Below, in pieces: positions 14,857 to 26,999 of a DNA stretch of 64,000 nucleotides. This DNA comes from Daphnia pulex (Eukaryota > Arthropoda > Branchiopoda > Diplostraca > Daphniidae): contig NC_060026.1 in NCBI RefSeq assembly GCF_021134715.1, forward strand, positions 3,720,001 through 3,784,000, written 5' to 3'. Position 1 is the stretch's first letter, and each line of letters starts with the position of its first letter. The notes beneath the pieces are model-generated. The model saw only the letters and a list, made by a program, of their open reading frames with translations, searched no databases and was not told the origin of the DNA. The translations under genes and the position numbers were made by a program.

Positions 14857-17800
14857 CATGTCTCATTAACTGTCTCTGCGCAGAATAAAAGCTTTCCCTC
14901 ACTAAGTATTGATGGTGGTACTAAATTCACAAGATAGACGTTGGCATATATTAGGTAATTAACTAATGTCGATCTTTTGTTGCGCAATCGTTAACGGACA
15001 CCTTGATCCCCGCAGTTCAGAAACAAAAAATAGCAGTTTCGACAAGACAAACCGATTAACTGTTCGGTTTATTCAACTTTCTTCACGAAGTCGTGGAAAA
15101 AAAAAGAATAAGTTCTGAGTGGAATTATATTTTCTCACATGTCCCCATACGAGATGTGTCAGTGTCATGTTTAAACGGAGCGATACGAATTCTATGATAC
15201 TTCCGAAACGCTGCAACGTGTCTAACATACATTCTAAATGCATATTTTTTCACGTGAACACTAAACAGGTCCATGACGCACGTCGCATCCAGTTGCCGCA
15301 ATCAAAATTTCACGTTCGAAAAAATTTAAAAAATCAATGGGACTTACCATAGGCCAATCACACAAGGTCGCGGGAAATTTGAAGCTGATGACCGGCACGC
15401 CTAGGCACGCCGTGTCGATATCCACATTTTGTTACGCGAAAATCTGCCGTATCCATCACCAGCAACAGTAAAGTACCACTAGAAGAAAAAAAACACATAA
15501 AACGGCTGCAAACAATTTTGAGCATAATTTTAAAACTTAGAGAAAACAAGACCACAGAAAAAGCACCTGCTGCACACCTGACAAGTGACAACCGGCATTA
15601 ATGCGTCATTTCTGGTGGATTTACATTTTCTCTGACGCAATACAGAGAGGAAAAGTAAAAAAAAAAAATCGAGGAAAAGAAAAGAAGGATTGGGAGGCGG
15701 GGGGTCAGGAAAGAAACATTCGAGAAAAATAGAACCACGTCTTTCTCTTGGCAGAAAACAAAATTTTGTCGTTGTAACTGAGCTGGCTTCACACACAATA
15801 TATATATATATGTTTATTATAATTCAAACTCATCCTTGCCATCATCTCTCGTCGCTGACAAATATCAAAAGAAGTGCACCTTCTAGTATCGTTTAGTAGC
15901 ATTCTAACAAGTGGAAGGGGGAAATCAATAAATCATAATTAAATGTGAATCACAGCCTCGGCACAAAATATTAATAATCTTTCGATAGCAAAGTCGATGG
16001 AAGCAAAATTTACGAATTGAGGATCCCCGAGTCACCAGAAAGCAACTGAGAATACTGCGAAAAAACAACAGATGATTTTCAATTGCATTTAATTTAGTCA
16101 ATTAATGTCCACGCATTAAATCTGGAATGAGCCACAAGCATCAGCGATTACTATGACGATTTAAAACAATTTGGGGATAATCACGCATAATGGCCCGTCC
16201 CCTGCCACGATCTAACTTCGTTCGACATTGTTCGTGTAACTAGAAGGTAGAAATGGCGACACATTTTCACGAGCTTTATTTGTTATTAAAACATTAATCG
16301 GAATTTATTCGTTTAAGCGCAATTGCATACGTGCTATTATTCGTTCTGCTCACGCCAGCTTTTGTTCAACATCATCAGTTAAGACCACACCTTGAAACCA
16401 TTAATTATGTGTTGATATTTCATTTCTGTACAGATTATCTTGCTGGCCTCTTAGAACTCCGACCATCTAATAGAACCATCACATGTTTACAGCTCCCGAA
16501 ATAACAATACTGTGGTACGCAAAATGTTTTTGACGGAAGTCACGTCATCATCAAGTTACCCAACTACAATCATTTTAAGGGACTGCTGTAACCTGAACAA
16601 GAAATCATACCTTATTAACTGTCTCTGCGCAGAATAAAAATCTTTTATCACCAACTATTGACAGCGGTATTAACTCCACAAGATGGACTTTGGCACATAT
16701 TCAGGTATTAAACTGGTGTTGATATTTTACTATGAACTCGCTCAAACTCACATAGATCTCCATAGTTCAAAAAACAGAAAAAAGCAGTTTCATTAAGACA
16801 AAGCGATTACGAAGTCGCGGAAAAAAAGAAAGGAAGAGTGGCTGAGTGTAATTTTTTTTTTAAATCAGAAATTCACTCAGATGTGAGGTGCACCATGTTT
16901 TACCGGACCGTTAAGAGATCTAGGATGCTCCCGAAACGCTACAACGTCAAACATTCTAAATGCACTTCTTTTCACGTGAAACACTCCGTCCATCACGCAC
17001 GTCGTCCATCAATCATCACCAACGTAGGATTTTAAACAAAATTCGCATATACTCTGCCGCAATCGAAAATTCACATTCAGAAAAAATTATACGGGGTAGA
17101 GAAATTCACTCGTTGCACGGTGGACGTGGTACATTTTTTGATGCGATAAAGATAAGAAGACTTGAGAAAATCGACACAAAAGAAAATTGAAAGCCGGAAG
17201 ACGTCAATTGGAAAATCGGCAAGTTGACACATTTTCAGTGACGCAATAAAGAGAGGAAGAGTAAAGGAAAAATCGAGAAAAAGAAAAGTGGAGTTGGGGG
17301 CGGGGCCGGGGGGGGGGTCAGGAAAGAAATATGAAACCGCCCCTTTCTCTTGCACGGAAAACAAAATTACGTTGGCATTGTATCAAAATTCCCTTTTTTT
17401 TTGAGATTTTCACACGTGTCACGGTCACGGCATTATCAAAGTACCACTTTCCCTCAATCAAAGCAATTGACTAAAACAGCAGCGTCAAATACTAATTAAC
17501 AGATTTAAATCGCGACAAATAAGGAAATAAAGAAAACGGTCAATTGCATCGGATTCATTGTCAATAGAACAGCATTATTGTTCACGATTTGGAAATGACA
17601 GAGTAGAACTACTTATTTCTACATTAAAACAGCAGCCAGAATGATTTGATTAGGCTACGAAGGATTCATCTTTATGCCGTGAGAACTTTTGCAACTTCAA
17701 GTACCAGCAGCTGTGCAGAATCGGTTCTCACGAGACGCTAGCAAGTTCATATAAAAGCTAAATTATTTCGTTAGTAGGGCCTAGTGTAGAGAGATGAATC

Positions 17801-20800
17801 TATGAACTTCATTTATTGTCGCACAGCGTGACAGAAATGATTCCTCTAAATACATCTGCCATATACTTATTGCGTCACTTTAGAGGCAGCGACCGAGACT
17901 TCACATCTGCCATCATCACCTGCAGACGCCTATATCAGACATTTTAAATTTTCGTTTCGTTCGTCAGACCTTTTTCCTTCTACATTCAACACCCGAAAAA
18001 AAGAGGAAGAGGAAAACTCACGTCAAAACACCTGTCGGGAGGAAGGAAACTCAAGTTTCACCCAAGCAGTAAGGGTATTGACAAAAAAGACATTTTTACT
18101 GAGCTCCAGCACATAATATGAATAGCCTCTCGGTAACACAGACGACGGCAGTATAAATAACAAATTGAGAATCCCTGATAGACCCAAAAGCAATTGCGAA
18201 TAATGCGAAATAACAACATAAGTTATTCAACTGCATTAAACCAGTAAATGTTCACGCATCAAATCTGAAATAACTCAATAGCATCGGCGACTACATATGA
18301 CGTTAGAACAATTTACTTCGTTCAAAAATTTCTCAAAAATGATTTCTTTGAGAGTCAAATAATAAAATCGGCAATTTAATCAACCATCTTCAAACCGAAG
18401 CATAAATAGATTAAAAAAAAGTCGAGACCAATCATATCCCATGACCCAAATGTTCAATAGTGGCAGTTAATTTAACGCTGATATTCAAAGGTGGAAGGAA
18501 CGCAGCTGTGGACGCATAATATCGGCTATCGGATTGCGTAACCTCACACAAAAGAAGCTAGCGAGTTATTCATCACAAGAATTAATTATTCGGGTGGTAG
18601 GCCTATACTTTCGCGGAATAAATGAATGAATGAACTTCGTAGATCGACACACAACGTGACAGATATAAAGACTTTCAATGCTTTGGCCCAACATTTGTGA
18701 CGTCATTGTCAAGCTTGCGGTTGGGCGATCAAGTCTCTCGTCTTCACAAAACAAACGCCTATGACACAAAGTTAAATTTATCCAATTTTTTAACCATTCC
18801 TCACCGAAAAACACATTGTTTCGTCCTTTCGCTGAAGTTGATGAGAATTCAGCCTCGGAAAAGAAAACAGAAATCGGAGCGAAGTCGAGAAGTCAATTTC
18901 TCGACATTAAGGAAGTCTAATAAAAAGTGTTTCATAACAGAATATAGAGTATAAATAGGTATAGGTAGTAAACACGTCGGCAGCTAAAATAACGAATTGA
19001 GAATGGCCGCATCACCAGAAAGCAACTGCGAGTTTTGCGGATAAACTACGCATGATTGTCAAATGCATTCAACTTATGAATGTTCACGCATCAAATCTGG
19101 AATACGCAACAAGCCTCCGCGAATAAATATGACGATACAAGAATGACAATTCGAAGAAAAAACACTAAAAAGCTTGCCCAGGCTGTTGCTGTAATTCAAC
19201 TTCGTTCAAAATATCTCAAAAATGATTTCTTTGGGCTCCAAGTGCCAAAATCGGCGTTTCCATGAGCCATCTTGACACTGAAAAATAACTAGATAACAAG
19301 ATCCAGACCAATCGTGACCTTGAGAAGTTGCAATCATGTCCCGCAACAACGTAACCCAAATGTTCAAAATTTATTTTAGCGCTGATTTGAATGGGGGCGG
19401 GGGGAGAGCACGAAGATGTGGACGCATTGAATCGCATTGCGTAACCGTACAGAAAAGTCGCTAGCGTTGATCTCAAAAATTAATTACTCCGTGGAAAGTT
19501 TCACTTAACAAATGAATGAACTACATCGATTGTAAACCAATGTGACATAAATGATTTCTCTAAATGCATTATTCCAACATTTAAGACGACAATGCCAAAC
19601 CAGCGGCTGCTCAATCACATCTGTCATCATTACAATGCAAACGCCCATAACCCATAAAATTTTTTCAGTTATTCTATCTCATACTTGCCCTCGCCATTTT
19701 CATCAAGCGTTGACATCCGATTCCCCGGGATTATTAGAAAAAAGCAGGAAAGTTGATATTTAATCGAGTATTACAAGGGGCAGGAAGAATTCTTAAAAAA
19801 CTGTGGATCAGCATAGAATATTTAATCTATCGGTAGCAAAGGCAGCGGAAGCAAAAATGACGACTTGAGAATCCCTGAGTCAGAAGATATCAACTGAGAA
19901 CATTGCGAGTAAACTACAGATGATTGTCAAATGAATTTAAGCAGTTAATGTTCACACATTGAATCTGGAATAAGTCACAAGCATCGTCGATTTACTAGGA
20001 CGACATAACACAATTTGAGGATTGTCACATTAAACTGCCAATGCCTGTTGCCATGATCCAACTGTTCCCACATTTTTTTTGTGTAACCTTAAGATAGAAA
20101 TGGCACATAATTTTAAACTGGGTCCAATCCAAAAATTAAAAAAAATAAAACTTTAGTTCGATTATATAATCAAGATTCTCTTCCTTATTAACTAGTGCTG
20201 GCGCCGGTACAATAAAGATTCTTCCGTAATATTTGGGGTAAATAACAATCTTCCTTTTAGTAATATGGCGATGAATTTTCAAGAGCTTTATTGTTTGTGA
20301 CCAAAAGTTTTAAAGAATTTATTACTTTCAGCGCATTGGATGCCATGTTTACCGTTATGTTCAAGTGCTTTTGCGCAACATCATCAATTAGAACCACACA
20401 CTTGAGACCTTGAAATAGTTGTTTAATTTTTAGTTAATACACAGATTCTTGTTCTTCTTCTTTTAATTGTCTCCCTCTTCTAAAGAGTGAATGTCATGTG
20501 AAAGTCGCACTTCTTTCAATACCAAGAAAAAAACATCTTTAAATCGGTACAAGAAATCATGACCTCCTAACTGTCTCTGCGCAGAATAATAACTCTCTCT
20601 CACTAACTGTTGACGGTGGTTATAAATCGACAAGATAAGACTATGGCAAATGATCAAACAGGTGACTTGAGTGGACATTTAGTTTCGCAATCGATAACGG
20701 ATACCTTGATCCTCGTAGTTCAGAAACGGAAAAGGGCACGGGCACGGTCGATAAGACAAAGCGATTACTGCTAGATTTATTCAAATTTCTTCACAAAGTC

Positions 20801-22316
20801 GCGGCGTAAAAACAATGAGTGGAATTTTTTCACATGTGTTTCCAAACGAGCTGTGTCAGCAGTGTCTTGTTTACACGGGACGATACGAGTCTAGGATACT
20901 CACGAAACGCTACAACAACGTGTTTAGCATTCTAAATGCATATTTTATCACATGAACACTGAACAGGTCCATGCTGCACGTCACATCCAGTTGCCGCAAT
21001 CAAAATTTCACGTTCGAAAAAATTAAACGGAGTAGAGAAATAAACCTGCTGCACGATGAACGTGGTAAATTTTTTTGAAGCAATAAAGAAAATAAGGGTC
21101 GGGAAAAATCGACAAAATAATATAAAGTCGGGAAAGAGGGATCGAAAATAAATTGTTACGCTTCTTTATTCCACCCACTATTCAAATTTCAGCGGGACTA
21201 AACGATTCTACTTTTCTTAAATTTTTGAGGGTGGATTGTGCTTACATGGCATTGGGATATTCAAAATTGATCGGCATCAAGCTGTCGTCAACCACATTTT
21301 GTTACATGAACACTCTTCCCCTTTCACGTCACCTGCAACAGTCAATGCTGCAAACACTTTCGAGCTGCATTTGAAAACTTAGAGAAAAGAAAACAAGGCC
21401 ATAGGAAAACGCACCTGCTGCACCCTAGCAAGTGACAACCGACAATAATGCGTCATTTCTGGTGAATTTGATTTTTTTGTGACGCAATAAAGAGAGGAAG
21501 AGTAAAGGAAAAAATTGAGAAAAACTTAAAGTAGAAATGGGGAAAGAAAAAAAAGAATAAAACCGTCCCTTTTTCTTGCCAGAAAACAAAATTTCGTTTT
21601 CATTGAACCAAAATTTGTTTTTTTGAAAGAGGTTCCCACGTGTCACGGCATTTCCAGTATCACTTCCCTTCAAACTTGCCGTGAAACCCTTCCGTGAAAG
21701 CGGCTTTAGCGGCATTTGAACCCCGAGGGGAACCATTTCACTCCCGCCAAGAAATTCAAAACGGATTGACGGCAGTGATGTAAGCTGAAATAGTCTCATT
21801 GATACTGTTTCCCCAATACAGTCCCCGCCCCAACCTCAATTGATACGCAGTTAATTCAGCAATTAAAACAGTAATAATAAATTCTCCTTTAGATGGATTT
21901 TAAGAGTTATTTCATTTTTAATTGTTGAACTTGATATCTAGCATCACAGTGTTAATTAATACGAATCGAACAACGAGGTGGTGCCGGTGTGGCGGCAAGT
22001 CTCTCTAGGACTTGGACATATACAATTTTAGAGACTTAAAAAAAATAGTTTGGAGTGTTAAAAACTAAAAAAAAACAAAAAAATTAATTCAATTGTTTGC
22101 ACGCAGACAAAGTTGTGCGATGTAAAACAAGCCTGATGTGGACGAGTCGCTCTACAAATGAATTATTTAATTAATAACCCTGATTGAGATAAGAAACGGC
22201 AAGAGAAAAATTACAGTCAACAGCCTAGCTCAGGAATAATCGTACTCCGTAACGTTTCATAAACCAACACCACCAATCAGTCATAAAAAGGAAGAATAGA
22301 GAAATGTGTGTCCTAC

Positions 22317-22410
22317 CTTTGAGCCCAGGAAATCCACAGCCAGGCATCCCCACAAGTGCTCCATCCTCTGCAAAGTTGACGCCAGGCAGGACAGAGTTTT
22401 CCCAATTAAG
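22317..22410 (-). other. Exon-like block with AG/GT borders, possible sushi/CCP-type start
   Basis: On the minus strand a 94-base open block lies between an acceptor (TCCTAG) and a donor (GTAGGA). It reads as 31 codons plus one base, ending GMPGCGFPGLK. The Cys-Gly-Phe-Pro-Gly pattern resembles the first cysteine of a complement-control (sushi) domain in secreted or membrane proteins. One short exon is too little to prove that. No convincing continuation was found on either side; a possible further piece starts near 22,748 (acceptor, then FRPEPAIVTT). It is probably an isolated exon of a lost gene. Confidence 0.3.
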
Positions 22411-22618
22411 CTAGGAGCTGTTTATCTAAGCAAAAATTTAAAAAATGAGTTACAAAAAAATATTGCATAGACAACAAGTAAGGACAAGTTAGAAAGAAGA
22501 CAGTGGATATGTTAAAATCAGGATTACTTAAGGTTTACGTGCAATGGTGCAGTGCAAATGGTGCCTTTTAGTTTCAGGCACCATTAAAATATATGGCAAG
22601 CCACAGGTTAACAAAAGT

Positions 22619-22648
22619 TACCAATACCAATACCAATACCAATACCAT
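22619..22648. repeat. ACCAAT-type hexanucleotide microsatellite
   Basis: About five tandem copies of ACCAAT. The paired segment near 9,850 has no such expansion, so it arose after the two copies separated. Confidence 0.9.
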
Positions 22649-22852
22649 AACCTAATTGATGATGCTGAGATCATTGATGATGATAGGTCAGTATGAAAAC
22701 TTGCACATCTTGTGGTTACGATGGCTGGCTCAGGCCTGAAATCTGCACAAAAGGTAAAAGTTACATAGAGTAAACAAACACTGCCGTGCATTGACAACGA
22801 GCATACATGATAAAGTCTCTGTAGACTCTGTCTCAAAATCTCTGTAATCGGG

Positions 22853-22899
22853 CAACATTTGGTATGTTGCAACATTTGGTATGTTGCAACATTTGGTAT
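22853..22899. repeat. 17-base tandem repeat of a small palindromic unit
   Basis: Two full and one partial copy of CAACATTTGGTATGTTG. Each unit is itself an inverted repeat (CAACAT / ATGTTG), so the stretch could fold into small hairpins. No function is evident. Confidence 0.85.
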
Positions 22900-23659
22900 A
22901 GTTTTAGTTACCCGGCTTTACTTATAGTTTTACTTACACAGCATGAGTGGAGTCACGTAGAGCATGGAAAGCATGGGGAGTCACGACACCCAATGTTCAC
23001 ACACGACGACCACATTTGGTTTTGTTCTGCTATTTCTCTCTGATTTCTATTGCAGCCAAGTGCACGTTTCCGGACCAGTTTCCCGTTCAGTTTAGAGTTT
23101 TCTATAATAAAAAATATCTCAAAGCTGAAACTTCGTCTTTGCTTTTTCTTTTTCGAAACTGTGAAACAAAGCGAAGCAGACGAGTATGCAGTCTGCATTG
23201 CAGAAATACAGACACTGTTGCCAATGCCAACTCTTTGCACATCATTCACACACAGTTTTCGTAATCAATATTTCATGTTAAAATAAACAAATAGTAGAGA
23301 CAACAATCTGCTTTTCACTCGAGAATGGGACAACGACTAAAAGTAACTGTGCGTCAAACAATCACATTACCGAAGCAGTCAAGAGAGGAGGGGTCGGTAA
23401 AATTCGTCCAAAACAAAATGACCGAGAAAGAGTGTAGGCCTAGGCTCGAAAAGCCCCCCTTTCTTGGCACGGGTCTCGGGCACACACAAAACTAGATTGT
23501 TTCCCAACCAACACCAATTTTCCAATTTTTGTTATCAACTAACAAACGCAATAAGAGAATCAAATGAATAAATAACGCACTTGTTTTTTCGCTATATTAG
23601 TGGGGCGTTAGGGATATTATTGTTAGTGTTGACGTTTAAGTGTCTTCCAACATATTCGA

Positions 23660-23800
23660 CACTGGTTTGGATGCTTTTGCGTAATACTATATACATTTAC
23701 TTTAATTGGCATAGATAACAATGCGATTACAAGTAGAATACATAGAATTCACACCTTTTTGCACCTTTATTGTTTACTGACTGTGCCTGTTTACACTTTA
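23660..23800 (-). pseudogene. Decayed 5' end of a second receptor-kinase-like gene
   Basis: This short stretch resembles the region around the start codon and signal-peptide exon of the pseudogene at 28.1 kb. Both contain AATCGCATTGTTATCT preceded by ATGTA, and both have TGTTTACACTTTAA just upstream of the start. Here the frame is lost and no downstream domain follows. Similar flanking blocks also lie upstream of both (23,250-23,520 and 31,870-32,130). It looks like the leftover promoter and first-exon region of a tandem paralogue. Confidence 0.5.
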
Positions 23801-23919
23801 AGAACTCGCATAATTATTTAAGCACATCTAATCAACTTTAATCAAAACAGGAGAATTTGACCTGTTGATAAAAATTCCATTTCCTTTTTTGTTACATCAT
23901 AATGAAGGAACTTCTTTAC

Positions 23920-24442
23920 CTGGTGAAATTGTTACTTTCCAATTCGTCTTGCGTTTTCAGGTTCCCAAACTCGTCCATCAAATTAATAAAATTGTTCCTA
24001 TGATTAATTAAAAACGTTTGCACATTCCCTAATCGACAATATTAAACGATCACTAAAAGTTCTCCTGAAAAGAGAAAGACTATGTGTAATAAAATAAAAC
24101 CGGCAGCATGTTTCAAATACTTCGGATGAGTAAATTACCTTTGTGTATTTGCTTAGTGCAGGCTCCCAGCAGATTGACGACGTTGAGGTGCGATCCCAAG
24201 TAGTCGAGGATTTTTAGTTCACCGATGAGTGCTTCCATTGCGGCGACGTTGGCTTTCGACCGGACAATTTTGACGGCCACCGTTTTGACAGTTTCTTCAG
24301 ACCCTTTAAGACCCACTTCTGGTGGTTGACAACCCCCAAAAATTGGTACCCTTTTTAACAGTGTCTGCCTTAAATAATATGCCGATGATGTCGGACAACT
24401 GGATTGGACGGGATCAATAGAAATGTGGGCGATGGGATTGCC
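23920..24442 (-). pseudogene. VEGFR/PDGFR-like tyrosine kinase N-lobe, two exons with a nonsense codon
   Basis: Two minus-strand exons are visible. The first (about 24,442 to 24,139) reads [12 protein letters not shown], then after a poorly matching stretch KTVAVKIV with the beta-3 lysine, ELKIL with the helix-C glutamate, and [14 protein letters not shown], the class III/V receptor kinase signature. The glycine-rich loop expected between these parts is not recognisable. The second exon (24,064 to 23,920) starts after TTTTCAG and reads GELLVIV, a stop codon at 24,042-24,044, then YCRLGNVQTFLINHR, the usual hinge region; the stop sits where Glu is normal. The rest of the kinase, including the catalytic and activation loops, is absent. 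This is a truncated, disabled receptor kinase, on the same strand as the ectodomain fragments at 27.0-28.2 kb. Confidence 0.8.
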
Positions 24443-25101
24443 TGGAATGGACCCAAATGTAAATGTGTACGTGTGTTTTACTGACTGGTAATGAACAGAT
24501 GGAATGAGCCGTTGAACCCCTCATCCGAGTCATTTGATAACTCTGCCCTCATCGATATGGTCGATTTGGAGCAAAGGAAATACGAAATCGATTCGACTGG
24601 CCTTGTTAAAAGCAGATACGATTCGCATCTCATGTGAAAGATGGTAAATTTAAGGTAATCAATAACTGCAACAACGTTCTTAAGACCTTCCTTTATTTGA
24701 AATACAAAGACCATTTGCATCCTTTCGCCACAACTCGGTCGATGTACTAAAATTCACAGCGTTAAAAACAGGGAAAGCGTTGGATTGTCTCCGCTTAGAC
24801 CGCCGTATCTGCTTCAGTTGAACGTCAGAAGGTTCGATCACTCGATGGTTGCCGACGACATCGTTTAAACTGTCTTTGTATATGCAATACTATTTCTTAA
24901 AAAATCTATTTAAAAACACGAATCAAAATCAAACTCGGTCGAGTTTGGTATGTATACCCGCAAAATGTGTTTCAATTTGTGTCAATGTGTTTTGTTTTAA
25001 AAATAAGAAGACAAATGAGTTAATTTTATTTTGTATTTCCGAATGATTTGATATTGAAATTGAATGTCTCGTAAAAATGTCAGAGAAATGATACGAAGCG
25101 T

Positions 25102-25734
25102 TTAGTCCAAGTCGTTGGAAGGATCGTTGGGTGGGTCGGGCTGATCGTCGGTACTGAGCAGATTGATTCTAGGAAGTCTTATTGCCACCATGAATCGATG
25201 GAAAGCATCGTCGTTCATCAAGATTTCATGGTTCAAGATGACCCGACGACTTCCATCGTGCATCCCAAAATTAGCAATTCTCCGTCTTGGTGGTGCGGGA
25301 GGACGAACGGGTGTGAAAACTTCGCCCTGGGCCGATCCCGAAGTGATGTTGTGAACGAATTGGCTGAACGGTTGCCTGCATGTCGGGCACTCCAACTTGA
25401 CGCGGCACCAGCTGACCAGACAGTCGAAACAAAAGACGTGGCCGCAATCGAGTCGTGATTTGTCCGTTTGGGGACTCATGCAAATGGCGCATTCACCGTG
25501 GTCGTAATTCATCGGTTGGTGTTGGGGACCGGAACTTCCGGAGGGAATGGCAGGTTCATCATTCACAGCAGGTAGATCGTCAGTTGAAAGGCTGGACGTG
25601 GGATTTGCCATTTCAGCTGATTCATCGTCGGTTATTACGTCACCAGCCGGTTCGTCGTTATCCTCCATGTTGGAAACAGGATTCAGATTTTCATTGGCCG
25701 ACTCGTCGTTGAAGTTTGATTGATCGTTGGACAT
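25102..25734 (-). CDS. Small intronless RING-finger protein, probable E3 ubiquitin ligase
   Basis: A single uninterrupted 210-residue frame. Residues 1-75 are acidic, rich in Asn, Asp, Ser and Glu, and probably disordered. A C3HC4 RING follows with Cys82, Cys85, Cys97, His99, Cys102, Cys105, Cys116 and Cys119, all eight zinc ligands present. The C-terminal 90 residues have no known domain, apart from a Pro/Arg-rich stretch near PPAPPRRR. RING domains of this type bind an E2 enzyme and promote ubiquitin transfer; the substrate is unknown. No membrane segment or signal peptide is visible. It has no introns although its neighbours are intron-rich, and it lies between fragments of a decayed receptor kinase on the same strand, so it may be a retrogene or a late insertion. 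An AT-rich TATA-like stretch (AAATAAATAG) lies about 55 bases upstream of the start. Confidence 0.8.
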   Translation of the reverse strand: MSNDQSNFNDESANENLNPVSNMEDNDEPAGDVITDDESAEMANPTSSLSTDDLPAVNDEPAIPSGSSGPQHQPMNYDHGECAICMSPQTDKSRLDCGHVFCFDCLVSWCRVKLECPTCRQPFSQFVHNITSGSAQGEVFTPVRPPAPPRRRIANFGMHDGSRRVILNHEILMNDDAFHRFMVAIRLPRINLLSTDDQPDPPNDPSNDLD

Positions 25735-26161
25735 GTTGAATCTTTGATATCAAGGCAATAACGATAAGAAACCGTGTCGCCTATTTATTTCCCGAGTCCT
25801 TGCCGATTTGCCTCTGCAAGTCCTCATCCGAGCCTATTTCTTTTCATATCATTTCAAATAATTTGAATTCGAGTTTTGTATGGTTTTAAATGGCTGCGTC
25901 TCATTAAATCGCATTTATTTCAATACTTTTAAAAGATAATTCATTGAGACAACAGCCGCAATTCAGGAAAATAAGTTTCACCGCCGAGCGCCATAAACAA
26001 CGTATACTGTGCACACGTCTGTGTACTTTGGTATGCGTCGCGGTTTATACGATGCAAGACACACAGGTGAATTGGGACGAGACACACGGACATAAATTAC
26101 TGGGGTTTTTTTCAGTATTTTCCTTGTGCAGTCAAGAGTAAAATCCTAAAAGCGAAAAAAA

Positions 26162-26720
26162 GCGAGCCCGAAGGGCGAAGCTAATTGCGAGCCCGAAGGG
26201 CGAAGCTAATAATCGCATACGCAGAAAAAAAAATACCATGTCACTTTGTCTGTCTGTATGTCCCGCTCCAAAACTCGGGTGTTTCACGACAGATTTCGGA
26301 CTTTTTGGTCTTAAAAATTACACAAAAAATATGCGGTGCGACCAGAACAAAAATAATTCCATTTACTTAATTAGTTTTCCTGTACTTAATGAAAAATTGT
26401 TAAAATAATTGTTTTACGACTAGTGACATCTGGTGGTTGCGACTACATTTTCATTTTAGATCAAAATAAATCACCACCAGATGTCTATAGCATCGCCGTG
26501 TTGACGCAATCTTTGATGTCCCAACTATGACGCAACAGCCAGATTTGCATTTATGTTTTACAGTTATTTGATTCATAAAAATTGAAATATTGAACTTTAT
26601 GTATAAAAATAGGAAAATATGAGTTGAACAAACTAAACGTAAATAACTTGCAAGGATATTGAACTGTGACAGAAAAATCCCGTTTTGAGACCAAAAAGTC
26701 TGTTAAGAAAAGTGTGAATT
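26162..26720. mobile_element. Possible non-autonomous transposable element remnant
   Basis: The left edge has two tandem copies of a 25-base unit (26,162-26,186 and 26,187-26,210) starting GCGAGCCCGAAGGGCGAAGC. Further in there are inverted matches: GGACTTTTTGGTCT near 26,300 against AGACCAAAAAGTCT near 26,690, and GACATCTGGTGGT near 26,426 against ACCACCAGATGTC near 26,470. There is no coding capacity. Inverted arms, tandem end units and lack of an open frame fit a MITE-like or foldback element inside the decayed receptor-kinase locus. Target-site duplications were not identified. Confidence 0.45.
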
Positions 26721-26743
26721 GTGAATAAGTCCGACTTAAACAT

Positions 26744-26829
26744 AGGCCCTGAATTTTTCATTTAAGACAGTTTTCAACTGGCTTACGACTATCCCTTCGC
26801 GGCGAGCTGATAAGCTTGCTTTTCTATCT
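26744..26829 (+). repeat. 86-base direct repeat, copy 1
   Basis: Matches 26,895-26,980 with a few mismatches near the left end and a long identical right part ending GCTTGCTTTTCTATCT. An AT-rich stretch of about 65 bases with ATCTA/GATA repeats separates the copies. Probably part of, or fused to, the mobile-element remnant to the left. Confidence 0.9.
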
Positions 26830-26894
26830 AATAGATAATAATCTAGATATCTAGATAATATCTAATGATATCTAATGATAATAATAATAATATT

Positions 26895-26980
26895 AGGCCC
26901 AGAATTTGTCAATTAAGACAGTTTTCAACTGGCTTACGACTATCCCTTCGCGGCGAGCTGATAAGCTTGCTTTTCTATCT
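26895..26980 (+). repeat. 86-base direct repeat, copy 2
   Basis: Second copy of the 86-base unit at 26,744-26,829. It abuts the minus-strand Ig-domain fragment, so the repeat insertion probably removed whatever followed that exon. Confidence 0.9.
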
Positions 26981-26999
26981 TAATAAATTAAACAAACTG

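Larger units (their letters stand above)
1..22100. repeat. Degenerate array of interspersed long non-coding repeats
   Basis: The region is built from blocks that recur in similar order at variable divergence. A block with core ATGTTCACGCAT, or a close variant, followed by a CAAATCTGGAA-like stretch is seen near 767, 2184, 2828, 6395, 7945, 11298, 12156, 13573, 14217, 16110, 18250, 19080 and 19950. A block around GGACGCATTGCATCGGATTG recurs near 250, 2300, 5885, 11640, 13690, 18510 and 19425. A block around GACGCAATAAAGAGAGGAAG recurs near 4700, 8050, 15635, 17240 and 21480. A block around GTTGCCGCAATCAAAATTTC recurs near 3905, 15290 and 20990. No long open frame, terminal repeat or transposase-like protein is visible. 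It could be a decayed tandem array or a mosaic of non-autonomous elements. Confidence 0.75.
22090..23200. repeat. Diverged duplicated segment, copy 2 (paired with about 9,200-10,340)
   Basis: This is the partner of the segment at 9,200-10,340, with many substitutions and indels between the two. It carries the better preserved form of a short minus-strand exon-like block (22,317-22,410), a hexanucleotide microsatellite (22,619-22,648) and a small tandem array of 17-base units (22,853-22,899). The pair brackets much of the repeat array, so they may mark the ends of a larger duplicated unit. Confidence 0.7.

Noticed and set aside
21425-21799. 124-codon minus-strand frame in the repeat array
   Set aside because: Overlaps recurring blocks whose other copies are not open in the same frame, so the frame is not conserved.
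24778-24852. tRNA-like stretch with GGTTCGATC
   Set aside because: The T-arm-like piece is there, but I could not fit acceptor and anticodon stems.
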